The notes beneath the pieces are model-generated. The model saw only the letters and a program-made list of their open reading frames with translations. It was not told the origin of the DNA and made no database searches. A stretch of DNA of 64,000 nucleotides from Dyadobacter crusticola DSM 16708 (GTDB lineage: Bacteria > Bacteroidota > Bacteroidia > Cytophagales > Spirosomataceae), in assembly GCF_000701505.1 (NCBI RefSeq), contig NZ_JNJB01000006.1, forward strand, positions 1-64,000, in the 5' to 3' direction. Below, in pieces: positions 35,408 to 44,914 of the stretch. Positions within the stretch are counted from its first letter, which is position 1. Every line of letters starts with the position of its first letter. Position numbers and translations under genes: made by a program.

Positions 35408-36505
35408 ATGTTTAAGTCAAAGAGCACTTTCATCACATTTGCAACCCTGTCGCTCCTGCTTGCAGGCTGCTACGAGCCGAAGCAAAATGCGGAGCAGGAA
35501 ACCAAGCGACCTGCTGCCATACTACCTGCAAAAATCACGACTTACCCTGCAGTCGTTGAGCCGGTAACCGAGTCGATCAGGCTGACGGGGCAGATCGAAT
35601 ACAACCCCAATAAGGTAGTCCGCTACGCCAGCCTGGTCACCGGCGTGATCACCAAGTCTTACATTTCCCTCGGTGATAAGGTAACGAAAGGCCAGGTTCT
35701 GGCCGAAATGCGCAGCTCAGAACTGTCCGAGCTCAATGCACAAGGCAGAGTACTGGAAACGCAGCTGACAGTAGCAGAAAGGAAGCTGGCTTCTACAAAG
35801 TCCATGTTCGAAGACCGCATTGCGTCCGAGAAAGATCTGGTGGAAGCGCAGAGCGAGACGGAGATCCTGAAATCGGAGATTGAGAAAATTAAGTCCAACC
35901 TGTCGCTTTACAATGCAAGTTCCGAAAAGGGCGTGTTCCAGATCAAGGCACCGGTGAGTGGTTATGTGGTAGAAAATAATATGTCCGACGGCACGCAGAT
36001 CAGCAGCACCGAGCCTAATCTCTTTACCATTTCCGATCTGTCGGAAGTATGGGTTACTACCAATGTTTACGCCGTAGATGTACCCTTTATACAAACCGGC
36101 ATGAAGGCGATCATCAAATCAAAAGCATATCCCGACGACTTCTTTGAAGGCACAATCTCGGATATCTCGCAGGTTTTCGATCCCCTGGAACGCGTGCTCA
36201 AAGCCCGGATCAGGATGTCGAACAAGAGCCTGAAACTGAAACCCGGACTGACGATAGAGGCTGTGGTGACAAAGAATTCAGGTGAAATGGCAGTCGGGAT
36301 TCCTGCTGATGCCATGATCTTTTACAACAATGAAAACTACCTCCTTATACAAAGACCTGACAATACGCTCGAACCTCGAAAAGTAACGGTTGACGTGAAG
36401 GATAATGACCGGCTTTTCTTCAAAAGCGGCATTGCAGCAGGCGAGAAAGTGGTGGTCAACAACCAGTTGCTGCTGTTTTCGGAAGTCCTAACTCAGGAAA
36501 ACTAA
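35408..36505 (+). CDS. Efflux RND periplasmic adaptor (CzcB/CusB-like)
   Basis: This is a 365-residue lipoprotein (LLLAGC) of the membrane fusion family that links pump and channel. The barrel-sandwich halves are VVRYASLVTGVITKSYISLG and APVSGYVVENNMSDGTQISS, separated by a helical hairpin (about residues 105-175). The beta-barrel and proximal domain follow (VWVTTNVYAVDVP, LKPGLTIEAVV). No His- or Met-rich N-terminal metal site is visible. It lies between the channel and the pump with gaps of 24 and 9 bases. Confidence 0.9.
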   Translation: MFKSKSTFITFATLSLLLAGCYEPKQNAEQETKRPAAILPAKITTYPAVVEPVTESIRLTGQIEYNPNKVVRYASLVTGVITKSYISLGDKVTKGQVLAEMRSSELSELNAQGRVLETQLTVAERKLASTKSMFEDRIASEKDLVEAQSETEILKSEIEKIKSNLSLYNASSEKGVFQIKAPVSGYVVENNMSDGTQISSTEPNLFTISDLSEVWVTTNVYAVDVPFIQTGMKAIIKSKAYPDDFFEGTISDISQVFDPLERVLKARIRMSNKSLKLKPGLTIEAVVTKNSGEMAVGIPADAMIFYNNENYLLIQRPDNTLEPRKVTVDVKDNDRLFFKSGIAAGEKVVVNNQLLLFSEVLTQEN

Positions 36506-36514
36506 CAGATATTC

Positions 36515-39500
36515 ATGCAGAAATTAACACAAAGCATTGTAGCCTTCTCATTGAAGAATACAATGATCATATTTTTCATGACGGCCCTGCTGGCTGTTGT
36601 GGGGGTGGTGAGCTACGTGCATACGCCCATTGAAGCGTTTCCGGATGTGACCAATACCCGGGCCAGGATCATCACCCAATGGCCCGGCCGCAGCGCTGAG
36701 GAGGTTGAAAAATTCATTACCCTTCCGGTGATGAAGGAAATGAACACAATCCCGAAAAAATCGCAGGTAAGGTCCATTTCACTCTTTGGCTTGTCGGTGG
36801 TAACTGTTTTGTTCGAGGATGATGTGGAGGACTTTTATGCGCAGCAATACGCGTCGACGCGCCTCCGGAACATTGAAATGCCCGCCGGGGCAGAGGCCGA
36901 GATTGAGCCGCCTTATGGCGCTACCGGGGAGATTTTCCGGTATGTGATCAAAAGCGATCGTCCGATCAAAGAGCTGACTGCATTGCAGGAGTGGGTAATT
37001 GAAAGAGAGCTGGTGGCCGTGCCCGGCGTGGCGACGGTGGCGAGTTTTGGGGGAGAGGAAAAGATCTATGAGATCCGCGTAAACCCCGCATTGCTGGCGC
37101 AGTACAACCTCACGCCGCTGGACGTGTACGATGCGGTTGGAAAAAGCAATATCAATGTAGGTGGTGATGTAATTCAGAAAGGCGACCAGGCTTATGTGGT
37201 GCGTGGGATGGGCTTACTGGAAAGTGTGAAGGACATTGAGAACATACTGATCAAAGTGCAGGGTAATGCGCCCGTGCTCGTGCGGCAGGTGGCTGATGTG
37301 GAGATCACAGCAAAGCCACGGTTGGGACAAGTCGGGCTGGGAGAGGATAAAGACCTGGTGGAAGGAATTGTGGTGATGCTGCGGGGTGAAAACCCAAGCG
37401 AGGTGATCGAAAAGCTCGAAAAGACCATTGCCGATCTCAATAACCGCATTCTCCCTGCCGACGTGAAGATCGAGCCCGTGATCGACCGCACCGAGCTGGT
37501 AGATGCGACGGTGAATACGGTAACCCACAACCTCGCCGAGGGGATTGTCCTCGTTTCCATTATCGTTTTTGTGTTTTTGTTCAACTGGCGTACGACCCTT
37601 ACCGTTGCGCTGGTGATCCCGCTTTCTTTTCTGTTTGCAATTACAATGCTCCGCATTCAGGGGCTGCCTGCCAACCTGATCTCGCTGGGAGCTATCGACT
37701 TCGGTTTGCTGCTGGAAGGTACGATGGTGATCGTGGAGAAAATCTATGTAGACCTGGAACGAAGTTCGCTCAAACTGGGCGTCGACCGGTTTAACAAAAT
37801 GTCCAAAATGGGACTGATCAAACGCAGTGTCAAGCATGTGGCACCGCACATTTTCTTTGCCCAGATCATCCTGATCGTCGCATTGCTGCCCATATTTTCA
37901 TTCCAGAAAGTAGAGGGTAAAATGTTTACGCCGCTGGCATTTACGCTGGGCTATGCGCTGATCGGGTCGTTGATCCTCAGCCTCACATTTGTGCCTGCGA
38001 TGTGTAAAGTGTTATTGAGGAAAAATGTGCGGGAGATCAATAATCCTGTCGTGAATTTTTTCCGTAACAACATTTTCAAACTCTACCAATGGAGCGAGCG
38101 GAACCAGCGGCTGGTGATGGTTTCATTCGTCATTTTGTTCGCGGTCTGTGTAGGTAAATTCATGAGCTACGGAACCGAGTTTATTCCCAAACTGAACGAA
38201 GGCGCAATTTATGTCCGCGCCACTTTGCCGAACAGTATCAATCTCGAACAATCGGTGAAAACGAGTAATGCGCTGCGGGATACCTTGCGGTCATTCAAGG
38301 AAGTTTCTTTTGTAATGAGCCAAACCGGCCGCCCCAATGACGGTACCGATCCCACCGGGTTCTTTAACAATGAGTTTCACATTCAGCTCAAACCCGAAAG
38401 CGAATGGACCCGCAAAATCTCCAAAGAGGAACTGCTGCGTGAAATGAAAGACGTGCTGGGCTCTTTCCCGGGCATTTCGTTCGGGTTCAGTCAGCCGATC
38501 CAGGACAATGTGGAAGAATATGTGGCTGGGGTGAAAAGCTCGCTGGTGGTGAAAATCTTCGGAGACGACCTGCACGATCTGGAACGCCAGGCCGACAGCG
38601 TGGCTGCACAATTGAAAAGAGTGGAAGGTATCACGGACATTCTGGTCTACCGGAACATCGGGCTGCCGGAGCTGAACATTAAGCTCGACGAGGCCAGGAT
38701 GGCGCGTCACGGCGTGTCGATGGCCGATGCGCAGGCAGTGATTGAAATGACGATTGGCGGAAAAGCAGCTTCGACATTCTACGAAAATGACCGGCTGTTT
38801 GATATCACCGTGCGGTACCAGGAAAAATACCGCAACACGGAAGAGGAAATCGGCAATATCCTGATACCATCCCTCGACGACCACGAGGTGCCATTGAAAG
38901 AGATCGCGAGCATCAGTACCAAAACCGGCCCGGCATTCATTTACCGCGAAGGCAGCAGCCGCTACATCGGCATTGGGTTCAGTATCGAAGGCCGCGACCT
39001 GGGCAGCACCATTTCCGAGGCTCAGCAGGTAGTCAAGGACCATGTGCAATTTGCTAAAAATGCCAAAGTAGAATGGGCCGGCGAGTTTGAAAGCAAAGAG
39101 CGTGCGACAGGCCAGCTGGCGGTAATCGTTCCGGCGGCAGTGCTGATGATCATTTTCCTGCTATATATGAACTTTGGAAATGTAAAGGATACATTGATTT
39201 CACTGATCACCATTCCGTTTGCATTTATCGGCGGGTTCCTGTCGCTGTGGGTTACGGGCACCATTTTCGGTATCTCGGCAGGGATCGGATTTATCATCTT
39301 ATTCGGAGTTTGTACGATCGACGGGATCATCTTAGTGCACGTGATGAAGGATAACCTGTTACACAAGCTGCCGCTGAAACAGGCGATCTCCGAAGGTATT
39401 TACGGACGTATCCGCCCCGTGATCATGATTGCGCTCATGGGTTCGCTGGGGTTATTGCCCGCAGCGCTATCGAATGGAATGGGCTCAGAGATACAAAAAC

Positions 39501-39613
39501 CCCTGGCTATCATGATCGTCGGCGGGCTGCTGATCTGTATGCTGCTATCTTTTACCGTACTCCCGCAGGTTTTCCACTGGGCTTACCGGAAAATGGATCA
39601 CTCGGAGGCATAG
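36515..39613 (+). CDS. Heavy-metal RND efflux pump (CzcA/CusA family)
   Basis: The 1032-residue inner membrane pump has twelve predicted helices and two large periplasmic loops. Family features are YVHTPIEAFPDVTNTRARI at the start, QWPGRSAEEVEKFIT and the TM4 motif DFGLLLEGTMVIVE near residue 395. CzcA uses Asp, Asp and Glu at these three places for proton relay; here the middle one is Glu. It exports divalent cations (Zn, Co, Cd, Ni) or Cu/Ag from the periplasm or cytoplasm; the metal is not settled. It ends 34 bases before a Wzi-like gene. Confidence 0.92.
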   Translation: MQKLTQSIVAFSLKNTMIIFFMTALLAVVGVVSYVHTPIEAFPDVTNTRARIITQWPGRSAEEVEKFITLPVMKEMNTIPKKSQVRSISLFGLSVVTVLFEDDVEDFYAQQYASTRLRNIEMPAGAEAEIEPPYGATGEIFRYVIKSDRPIKELTALQEWVIERELVAVPGVATVASFGGEEKIYEIRVNPALLAQYNLTPLDVYDAVGKSNINVGGDVIQKGDQAYVVRGMGLLESVKDIENILIKVQGNAPVLVRQVADVEITAKPRLGQVGLGEDKDLVEGIVVMLRGENPSEVIEKLEKTIADLNNRILPADVKIEPVIDRTELVDATVNTVTHNLAEGIVLVSIIVFVFLFNWRTTLTVALVIPLSFLFAITMLRIQGLPANLISLGAIDFGLLLEGTMVIVEKIYVDLERSSLKLGVDRFNKMSKMGLIKRSVKHVAPHIFFAQIILIVALLPIFSFQKVEGKMFTPLAFTLGYALIGSLILSLTFVPAMCKVLLRKNVREINNPVVNFFRNNIFKLYQWSERNQRLVMVSFVILFAVCVGKFMSYGTEFIPKLNEGAIYVRATLPNSINLEQSVKTSNALRDTLRSFKEVSFVMSQTGRPNDGTDPTGFFNNEFHIQLKPESEWTRKISKEELLREMKDVLGSFPGISFGFSQPIQDNVEEYVAGVKSSLVVKIFGDDLHDLERQADSVAAQLKRVEGITDILVYRNIGLPELNIKLDEARMARHGVSMADAQAVIEMTIGGKAASTFYENDRLFDITVRYQEKYRNTEEEIGNILIPSLDDHEVPLKEIASISTKTGPAFIYREGSSRYIGIGFSIEGRDLGSTISEAQQVVKDHVQFAKNAKVEWAGEFESKERATGQLAVIVPAAVLMIIFLLYMNFGNVKDTLISLITIPFAFIGGFLSLWVTGTIFGISAGIGFIILFGVCTIDGIILVHVMKDNLLHKLPLKQAISEGIYGRIRPVIMIALMGSLGLLPAALSNGMGSEIQKPLAIMIVGGLLICMLLSFTVLPQVFHWAYRKMDHSEA

Positions 39614-39647
39614 TACCGGGCGGCACTACTTCATCCAAACCAACTTT

Positions 39648-41150
39648 ATGAAATCAAAATCCCGTTTTTCCACGCACACCTCTGTTTGCATCCTGCTTCT
39701 CATCTCCCAGGCAGGCTATGCACAAAGTACTTCGGGAATCATCACATACAAGGATTCGACCAGCAGCTATCTTTCAATTTCTGCCTACGGAAGCAGCTCT
39801 GGCCGAACACCTTTCTGGATACAATCGAATCAGTTTGGGATGATCCCGAAAGCGAGTCCGGCAGGGAGCGTGGGCGGGGCTTTGGAAAAATACTGGAAAC
39901 TTAACCGGCGCGGACAATGGCGGTTCGGCGCGGGGGCGGAGGCAGTTGGGATTTTGGGTGAAGAAAGCAGGATCCTGTTACCCCAGGCGCACGCTACATT
40001 GCGGTTCCGTAACTGGGAATTGTTTGCGGGACGGAAAAAACAATGGGTCGGGCTCAGCGACTCCACGCTCAGTTCGGGTTCTTACTCCTGGTCGACTAAT
40101 GCATTGCCCATTCCCAAAGTGCATTTGGGAACAACAAAGTTTGTTGCAGTACCTTTTACAAACGGCTGGATTTCTTTCCAGGCATCTTATTCAGATGGCT
40201 GGTTCGAGTCAGGCCGGCCAGTAACGGGCAATCTTAAACTGCATCAAAAAACATTGTATGGTAGAATCGGAAGGCCGAATTCGAAATTGAAGCTGTACGG
40301 TGGTTTCAATCATCAGGCGCAATGGGGTGGGAGTTCAGACTACAACACTGTTGACGGGAAAATGCCCAATGACCTGGAAAATTATTTCAATGTTGTCACC
40401 GGGCGGAAGAACACCAATAATCCGAGCCACCATGATAATACAAACCGCGTCGGAAATCACCTGGGAAGCATTGACCTGGGTTTTGAAATTGAAACAGCCA
40501 ACCTTAGCATTCTCGGCTACCGGCAGAATTTGTATGAAGACGGCTCACTTTACTGGCTGAACAACATTGCAGACGGGCTGAACGGAATCCGGCTCAAAAG
40601 GAAAAACGCTTACGACGCTGGATTTGAGATCAATACCATGCTGATTGAATACCTGTACACTAAAAGCCAGGGCGGGCCGGATGCGGATGATAACCTGCCT
40701 AAATGGAAACGGGGTAAAGACGATTATTTCAATAATGGACAGGTCCGCGACGGCTGGTCCTATTTCGATCGGACAATCGGTACACCTTTCATTACGCCCA
40801 CTTCGGAAACCATCTGGAACTGGCCAAATTATGCCAACTTCTTCACCAGCAACAATCGTGTATCAGTCATGCACCTCGGACTGGCCGGGACATTTGCGCG
40901 CAGTTTTTTGTGGGCCGGTAAATTCTCTTATTCGAGCAATGCAGGTGCCTATGATGTGCCGTTTGAAGGTACACCCAGACAGTTTTCAGCGATGGTCAGT
41001 GTAGAAACCAGGCTGCGCTTTATGGGTAACCTCCATTCCAAACTGATGCTGGCAACAGACTTAGGCGGACTTTATCCGAAAAACTACGGGGCAGGCCTGT
41101 CGATCACCCGATTTTTTCAACCAGCTCACACAGGTCGGTACCGGGATTAG
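39648..41150 (+). CDS. Wzi-like outer membrane capsule-assembly protein
   Basis: The 500-residue outer membrane beta-barrel has a signal peptide (ending GYAQ) and the Wzi pattern: SYLSISAYGSSSGRTPFWIQ near the start, LFAGRKKQWVGLSDSTLSSG, and a C-terminal barrel strand rich in aromatic residues (LGGLYPKNYGAGLSITRFF). Wzi anchors or organises polysaccharide on the cell surface. It follows the metal pump by 34 bases with no terminator in between, so it may be co-transcribed and raised by metal stress. No polysaccharide synthesis genes are nearby. Confidence 0.8.
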   Translation: MKSKSRFSTHTSVCILLLISQAGYAQSTSGIITYKDSTSSYLSISAYGSSSGRTPFWIQSNQFGMIPKASPAGSVGGALEKYWKLNRRGQWRFGAGAEAVGILGEESRILLPQAHATLRFRNWELFAGRKKQWVGLSDSTLSSGSYSWSTNALPIPKVHLGTTKFVAVPFTNGWISFQASYSDGWFESGRPVTGNLKLHQKTLYGRIGRPNSKLKLYGGFNHQAQWGGSSDYNTVDGKMPNDLENYFNVVTGRKNTNNPSHHDNTNRVGNHLGSIDLGFEIETANLSILGYRQNLYEDGSLYWLNNIADGLNGIRLKRKNAYDAGFEINTMLIEYLYTKSQGGPDADDNLPKWKRGKDDYFNNGQVRDGWSYFDRTIGTPFITPTSETIWNWPNYANFFTSNNRVSVMHLGLAGTFARSFLWAGKFSYSSNAGAYDVPFEGTPRQFSAMVSVETRLRFMGNLHSKLMLATDLGGLYPKNYGAGLSITRFFQPAHTGRYRD

Positions 41151-41240
41151 AATTTTATTATAAATGCGTCTTTCTGACTTTTCCTCAGAACTAAACCGGT
41201 TTTTCCGGCATTTTCTCCCAAGACAGCCATAAAAAATACT

Positions 41241-41453
41241 ATGACGATATACAGCCTTGCCCTTCGAGTTAAAGAGATAACTGATCTGCAAATGGAGTAT
41301 GATCTCACCCGCGACAAAGAAGTCTTGACTCAGATCAATGACCGGCAATTAGATCTGGAGATACTTGTCGAAAGTATCATTAATACTTATCACGTCCCGA
41401 CGGATGGTCTTTTTGACAATCTCTGTGTTGATGTCGACCAATATGGATCGTGA
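41241..41453 (+). CDS. Small acidic protein, unknown
   Basis: A 70-residue frame starts at an ATG at 41241 (TIYSLALRVKEITDLQMEY) and ends four bases before the convergent nhaA stop. It is hydrophilic, mostly helical and acidic, with no signal peptide. No family recognised. It may be a real small gene, since the codon use looks normal and it fills the gap after the Wzi-like gene, but homologue support is needed. Confidence 0.45.
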   Translation: MTIYSLALRVKEITDLQMEYDLTRDKEVLTQINDRQLDLEILVESIINTYHVPTDGLFDNLCVDVDQYGS

Positions 41454-41457
41454 GTAG

Positions 41458-42663
41458 TTAATGATCTTCGGGTACAGCAGGTCTGTTCTTCTTGATTTTT
41501 CCATCCACCTGGCTTAGCCACATGTATCCGATAACGCCGGATATAATGGAGGCGGTTAATATGGAAAATTTGGCTTCGGCAAGGATTAGGTCCTTTCCGG
41601 CAAAAGAAAGCAGTGCAATGAAAATGGACATGGTAAAACCTATCCCGCCCAGCATTCCTACACCCAGGATATGAAGCCAGGAAGCATGTTTCGGCATTTT
41701 GGCGATCCCCAGCTTCACTGCCAGCCAGGACAGCAGCGTAATGCCAACCGGCTTTCCGATGACGAGACCGGCAATAATTCCCATTCCGAGCACGGTGGTT
41801 AGTCCCTGCAGCATTCCCGCTTCAAACTGGATGTTGGTGTTGGCGAGCGCAAAAATGGGCATGATGATAAAGTTGACCGGATTGACCAATATATGTTCGA
41901 GCTTTTCCAATGGCGACTCAGTTGCATCCGGCGTGGTAGGTATCGCAAATGCAGTCAGAACACCGGCTATAGTGGCATGTACGCCTGAGTGGTGGATAAA
42001 GTACCAGATAAATAGCCCGGGGATGAGATAAGCAGCCAGGTTTTTTACCCCTAACCTGTTGATCAATAATAAAAAGGCGAATATGCCGAATGCATACAGC
42101 AGGTAGGCGTAGTGAATGTCTGTCGAATAGAAAATGGCGATAACCAGGATCGCCATCAGGTCGTCTACGATCGCCAGGGCAGAGAGGAATATCTTCAGTG
42201 AAGATGGTACCCGTTTTCCGAGCATGGATATAATGGCAATAGCAAATGCGATATCCGTCGCCATTGGAATGCCCCAGCCGCCCGCAGTTTCAGTGCCTGC
42301 ATTGAGCGCGAAGTAAATTCCTGCCGGCACCATCACACCGCCAATGGCCGCGAGGATGGGGAGCGAAGCTTTCTTGAATGAAGACAGTTCGCCTTCAACC
42401 ATTTCCCGCTTGATTTCCAGTCCTACCAGCAGAAAGAAAATGGCCATCAAGCCGTCGTTAATCCAGAGTAAAACAGGATACCGAAGATGGATTCCCGCGA
42501 AGTCCGCGCCGATTTCTGTGCCAAGTATGGCTTCAAGACCGGGGCCTGCTCCGGTATTCGCCAGGATCAATGAAACGATCACGCATACTATCAGAATAAT
42601 CCCGCCGGTCGAGCTGGACTGGACAAATTGCTTGAAGGAGCGGAGGTTGATGAGTTTTGCCAT
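41458..42663 (-). CDS. nhaA: Na+/H+ antiporter NhaA (copy 1)
   Basis: The antiporter expels Na+ in exchange for protons across the inner membrane. The 401-residue protein has about twelve helices and the family motifs VGLEIKREMVEGELS, ATDIAFAIA and VDDLMAILVIA, the last holding the two Asp residues of the ion site. A second copy lies at 48766 in the same direction and is very similar. A promoter element TAGATTTG ends five bases before the ATG, which suggests a leaderless message. Its stop faces a small gene on the other strand. Confidence 0.93.
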   Translation of the reverse strand: MAKLINLRSFKQFVQSSSTGGIILIVCVIVSLILANTGAGPGLEAILGTEIGADFAGIHLRYPVLLWINDGLMAIFFLLVGLEIKREMVEGELSSFKKASLPILAAIGGVMVPAGIYFALNAGTETAGGWGIPMATDIAFAIAIISMLGKRVPSSLKIFLSALAIVDDLMAILVIAIFYSTDIHYAYLLYAFGIFAFLLLINRLGVKNLAAYLIPGLFIWYFIHHSGVHATIAGVLTAFAIPTTPDATESPLEKLEHILVNPVNFIIMPIFALANTNIQFEAGMLQGLTTVLGMGIIAGLVIGKPVGITLLSWLAVKLGIAKMPKHASWLHILGVGMLGGIGFTMSIFIALLSFAGKDLILAEAKFSILTASIISGVIGYMWLSQVDGKIKKNRPAVPEDH

Positions 42664-42668
42664 GGTCG

Positions 42669-42676
42669 CAAATCTA
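42669..42676 (-). promoter_or_regulatory. -7 box TAGATTTG directly before nhaA copy 1
   Basis: On the minus strand TAGATTTG is followed by CGACC and then the ATG at 42663. Bacteroidota transcripts start about 5-8 bases after this element, so the message would begin at or next to the ATG. The -33 TTG is not at the standard spacing. Confidence 0.45.
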
Positions 42677-42911
42677 GCAACTATGGCTTAAAATTTCACC
42701 AAATAAGCAATTAACCTGGCCTTGAAAGAGCCTGGATATGGAAGAAAAATATCACCTTGCATCCCTGTTGAAAAACGCGCATTGACTGAGATGAACAAAA
42801 AAAGCAGTAAATAGGGTGATTAAACAGCACAAAACAGCTGCCGCAGACCAACTTTCCTTTTTTCGTAACTGACAACTAAGTTTTTTAGATAAACCCTCTC
42901 TGGATCTTCGT

Positions 42912-44336
42912 ATGGAGCAAGTAGTGAATGCAGTCAATGGCGTTATATGGAGCAACGCGCTAATCGTTCTTTGCCTGGGCACAGGAGTTTACTTTTCAAT
43001 TGTTACGCGCTTTTTACAGGTGCGGTACCTGCGGGACATGGTAAGCCTGCTTTTCGGCAACAAGGGATCTGCAAAGGGTGTTTCCTCTTTTCAGGCGTTC
43101 GCCATAGCCATTTCGGGCAGGGTAGGAACCGGTAATATCGCTGGTGTGGCCACTGCCATTGCGATGGGCGGGCCGGGCGCTGTTTTCTGGATGTGGGCGA
43201 TCGCTTTCCTGGGTGCAGCATCCGCATTTGTGGAAGCTACCCTGGGTCAGATATACAAGCAGGTCAAAGACGGGCAGTACCGCGGCGGGCCTGCATTTTA
43301 CATTGAGAAAGGGCTCGGCATCAAGTGGTATGCGACGCTGTTTGCCGTTGCTACCATCGCCAGTACAGCCCTTTTCTTACCAGGAGTGCAGAGCAACAGC
43401 ATTGCCACCAGCGCAAGAAGTGCATTCAATATTCCCGTAGAAATGAGCGGTGCGGCTATCACTTTTTTACTTGGACTGATCATTTTCGGTGGCGTTAAGC
43501 GGATCGGGAAGGTTGCCGAGTTTGTGGTCCCTTTTATGGCAGGCGCCTACATTTTAATGGCGTTAATCATTATTGCACTCAACATCTCACACGTTCCGGA
43601 AGTGTTTGCCCTGATCTTCCGGTCGGCTTTCGATTTGGAGCCGGTATTTTCCGGGATTTTCGGAATGGCTATTTCCTGGGGAGTCAAGAGGGGTATCTAC
43701 TCCAATGAGGCAGGACAGGGAACGGCCCCGCACGCGGCAGCCGCAGCCGAAGCAAGTCACCCTGCCAAACAGGGACTTGTGCAGGCATTTTCTGTGTATG
43801 TTGACACCTTATTCGTATGCACTGCTACGGCTTTGATGATCCTTTTTACCGGTAAGTTCAATGTGGTAAACCCCGCAGGCGGCTTCCTTGTTGAAAACGT
43901 CAAAGGAATGGCCATCGGATCTGAATTCACCCAGCAGGCGATCAGCATGCACTTCCCCGCATTAGGCAGCGGCTTCATTTCAATTGCCCTGCTATTTTTT
44001 GCATTTACAACGATCATGGCATATTACTATATCGCTGAAACCAACCTGAGCTATCTCATGAAAAATGGTGACAGCAAAGCGTTGCTTTGGGCATTACGCG
44101 GCCTCATTATGGCTGCTACTTTCTACGGATCGGTTAAAACCGCCGAGCTAGCCTGGACGATCGGCGATATTGGGGTAGGATTAATGGCCTGGTTGAATAT
44201 CATCGCCATTTTGCTTTTGCGAAAACCTGCTCTCGACGCATTGAAGGATTATCAGAGCCAGCGAAAGCAAGGCAAGGACCCGGTTTATCGTGCTTCCGAG
44301 CGAGGCGTGTCGAATGCTGGACAATGGGATTTATAG
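42912..44336 (+). CDS. Alanine/glycine:cation symporter (AGCS family)
   Basis: The 474-residue inner membrane protein takes up alanine or glycine with Na+ or H+. Family signatures are SSFQAFAIAISGRVGTGNIAGVATA (first helices), KRGIYSNEAGQGTAPHAAAAAEASHP and QGLVQAFSVYVDT. About eleven helices are predicted. It is divergent from nhaA across a 248-base gap; a Na+-driven uptake system beside a Na+ exporter would fit shared sodium cycling, which is an inference. Confidence 0.93.
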   Translation: MEQVVNAVNGVIWSNALIVLCLGTGVYFSIVTRFLQVRYLRDMVSLLFGNKGSAKGVSSFQAFAIAISGRVGTGNIAGVATAIAMGGPGAVFWMWAIAFLGAASAFVEATLGQIYKQVKDGQYRGGPAFYIEKGLGIKWYATLFAVATIASTALFLPGVQSNSIATSARSAFNIPVEMSGAAITFLLGLIIFGGVKRIGKVAEFVVPFMAGAYILMALIIIALNISHVPEVFALIFRSAFDLEPVFSGIFGMAISWGVKRGIYSNEAGQGTAPHAAAAAEASHPAKQGLVQAFSVYVDTLFVCTATALMILFTGKFNVVNPAGGFLVENVKGMAIGSEFTQQAISMHFPALGSGFISIALLFFAFTTIMAYYYIAETNLSYLMKNGDSKALLWALRGLIMAATFYGSVKTAELAWTIGDIGVGLMAWLNIIAILLLRKPALDALKDYQSQRKQGKDPVYRASERGVSNAGQWDL

Positions 44337-44390
44337 ATACGGTAAGATCCAGGCACTCGGCTGCGGCAGACATTTACCGGAAAGGAAGGA

Positions 44391-44714
44391 CTAGTTACTG
44401 CCAGCCGGCGCAATCACAAACTCGTTGGATGTGTCGATCCTTTCCCGAATGCAGATCAGATGAATTTGCTGCTGGCCTAACCTGATCAGCAGATTGATAA
44501 AATCAAGGACAGTACCTAACTGATCTTTGCTCGACACGACGAGTGAATCTCCTTTACTGAGGTTCATCAGCAAAGATTCGAGTTCCGGGTATTTTGTCGT
44601 AGCCAGAGCGTCGGTTTCTATTGACACGCGTTTACATCCATATTCCTGTAGTTCACTGAGTTGGAGCGTAAGTGTACTCTGGCTATCAAAAAAACGGATG
44701 TATCCGGAATGCAT
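44391..44714 (-). CDS. Resolvase-like protein without catalytic Ser, unknown role
   Basis: The 107-residue protein matches the N-terminal domain of serine recombinases along its whole length: GYIRFFDSQST (normally GYxRVSTxxQ), LQLSELQEYGCKRVSIET, PELESLLMNLSKGDSLVV (normally RPELxxLLxxLRxGDxLVV), SKDQLGTVLDFINLL and IRERIDTSNEF. The nucleophile Ser is replaced (RVS reads RFF), the LDRLGR Arg is Gln, and there is no DNA-binding C-terminus. It is therefore not a recombinase. It lies between the AGCS symporter and trkH, with no sign of a mobile element. Start at ATG 44714; a TTG at 44723 is in frame. Confidence 0.65.
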   Translation of the reverse strand: MHSGYIRFFDSQSTLTLQLSELQEYGCKRVSIETDALATTKYPELESLLMNLSKGDSLVVSSKDQLGTVLDFINLLIRLGQQQIHLICIRERIDTSNEFVIAPAGSN

Positions 44715-44888
44715 ACTGATCAATTAAGGTTCGAAATTTTTGCCAAGATAGCTGTCCACCCGTTGCCCGGTCGAAATGGCGTATTAGAAAAATATTAGAT
44801 TGGCGTCGGGCCTGTTTTCTACCCGTGAGATAAGCTTCTGATTTTTTTTCCTGGCCGGCAGGCGGGCGTATCAGCCAACAAATTACCT

Positions 44889-44896
44889 TATGTTTG
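44889..44896 (+). promoter_or_regulatory. Candidate -7 box TATGTTTG for trkH
   Basis: TATGTTTG fits TAnnTTTG and lies 18 bases before the ATG at 44915. No TTG at 17 bases upstream. Confidence 0.4.
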
Positions 44897-44914
44897 TGTT
44901 AAACATTGAGGTTG

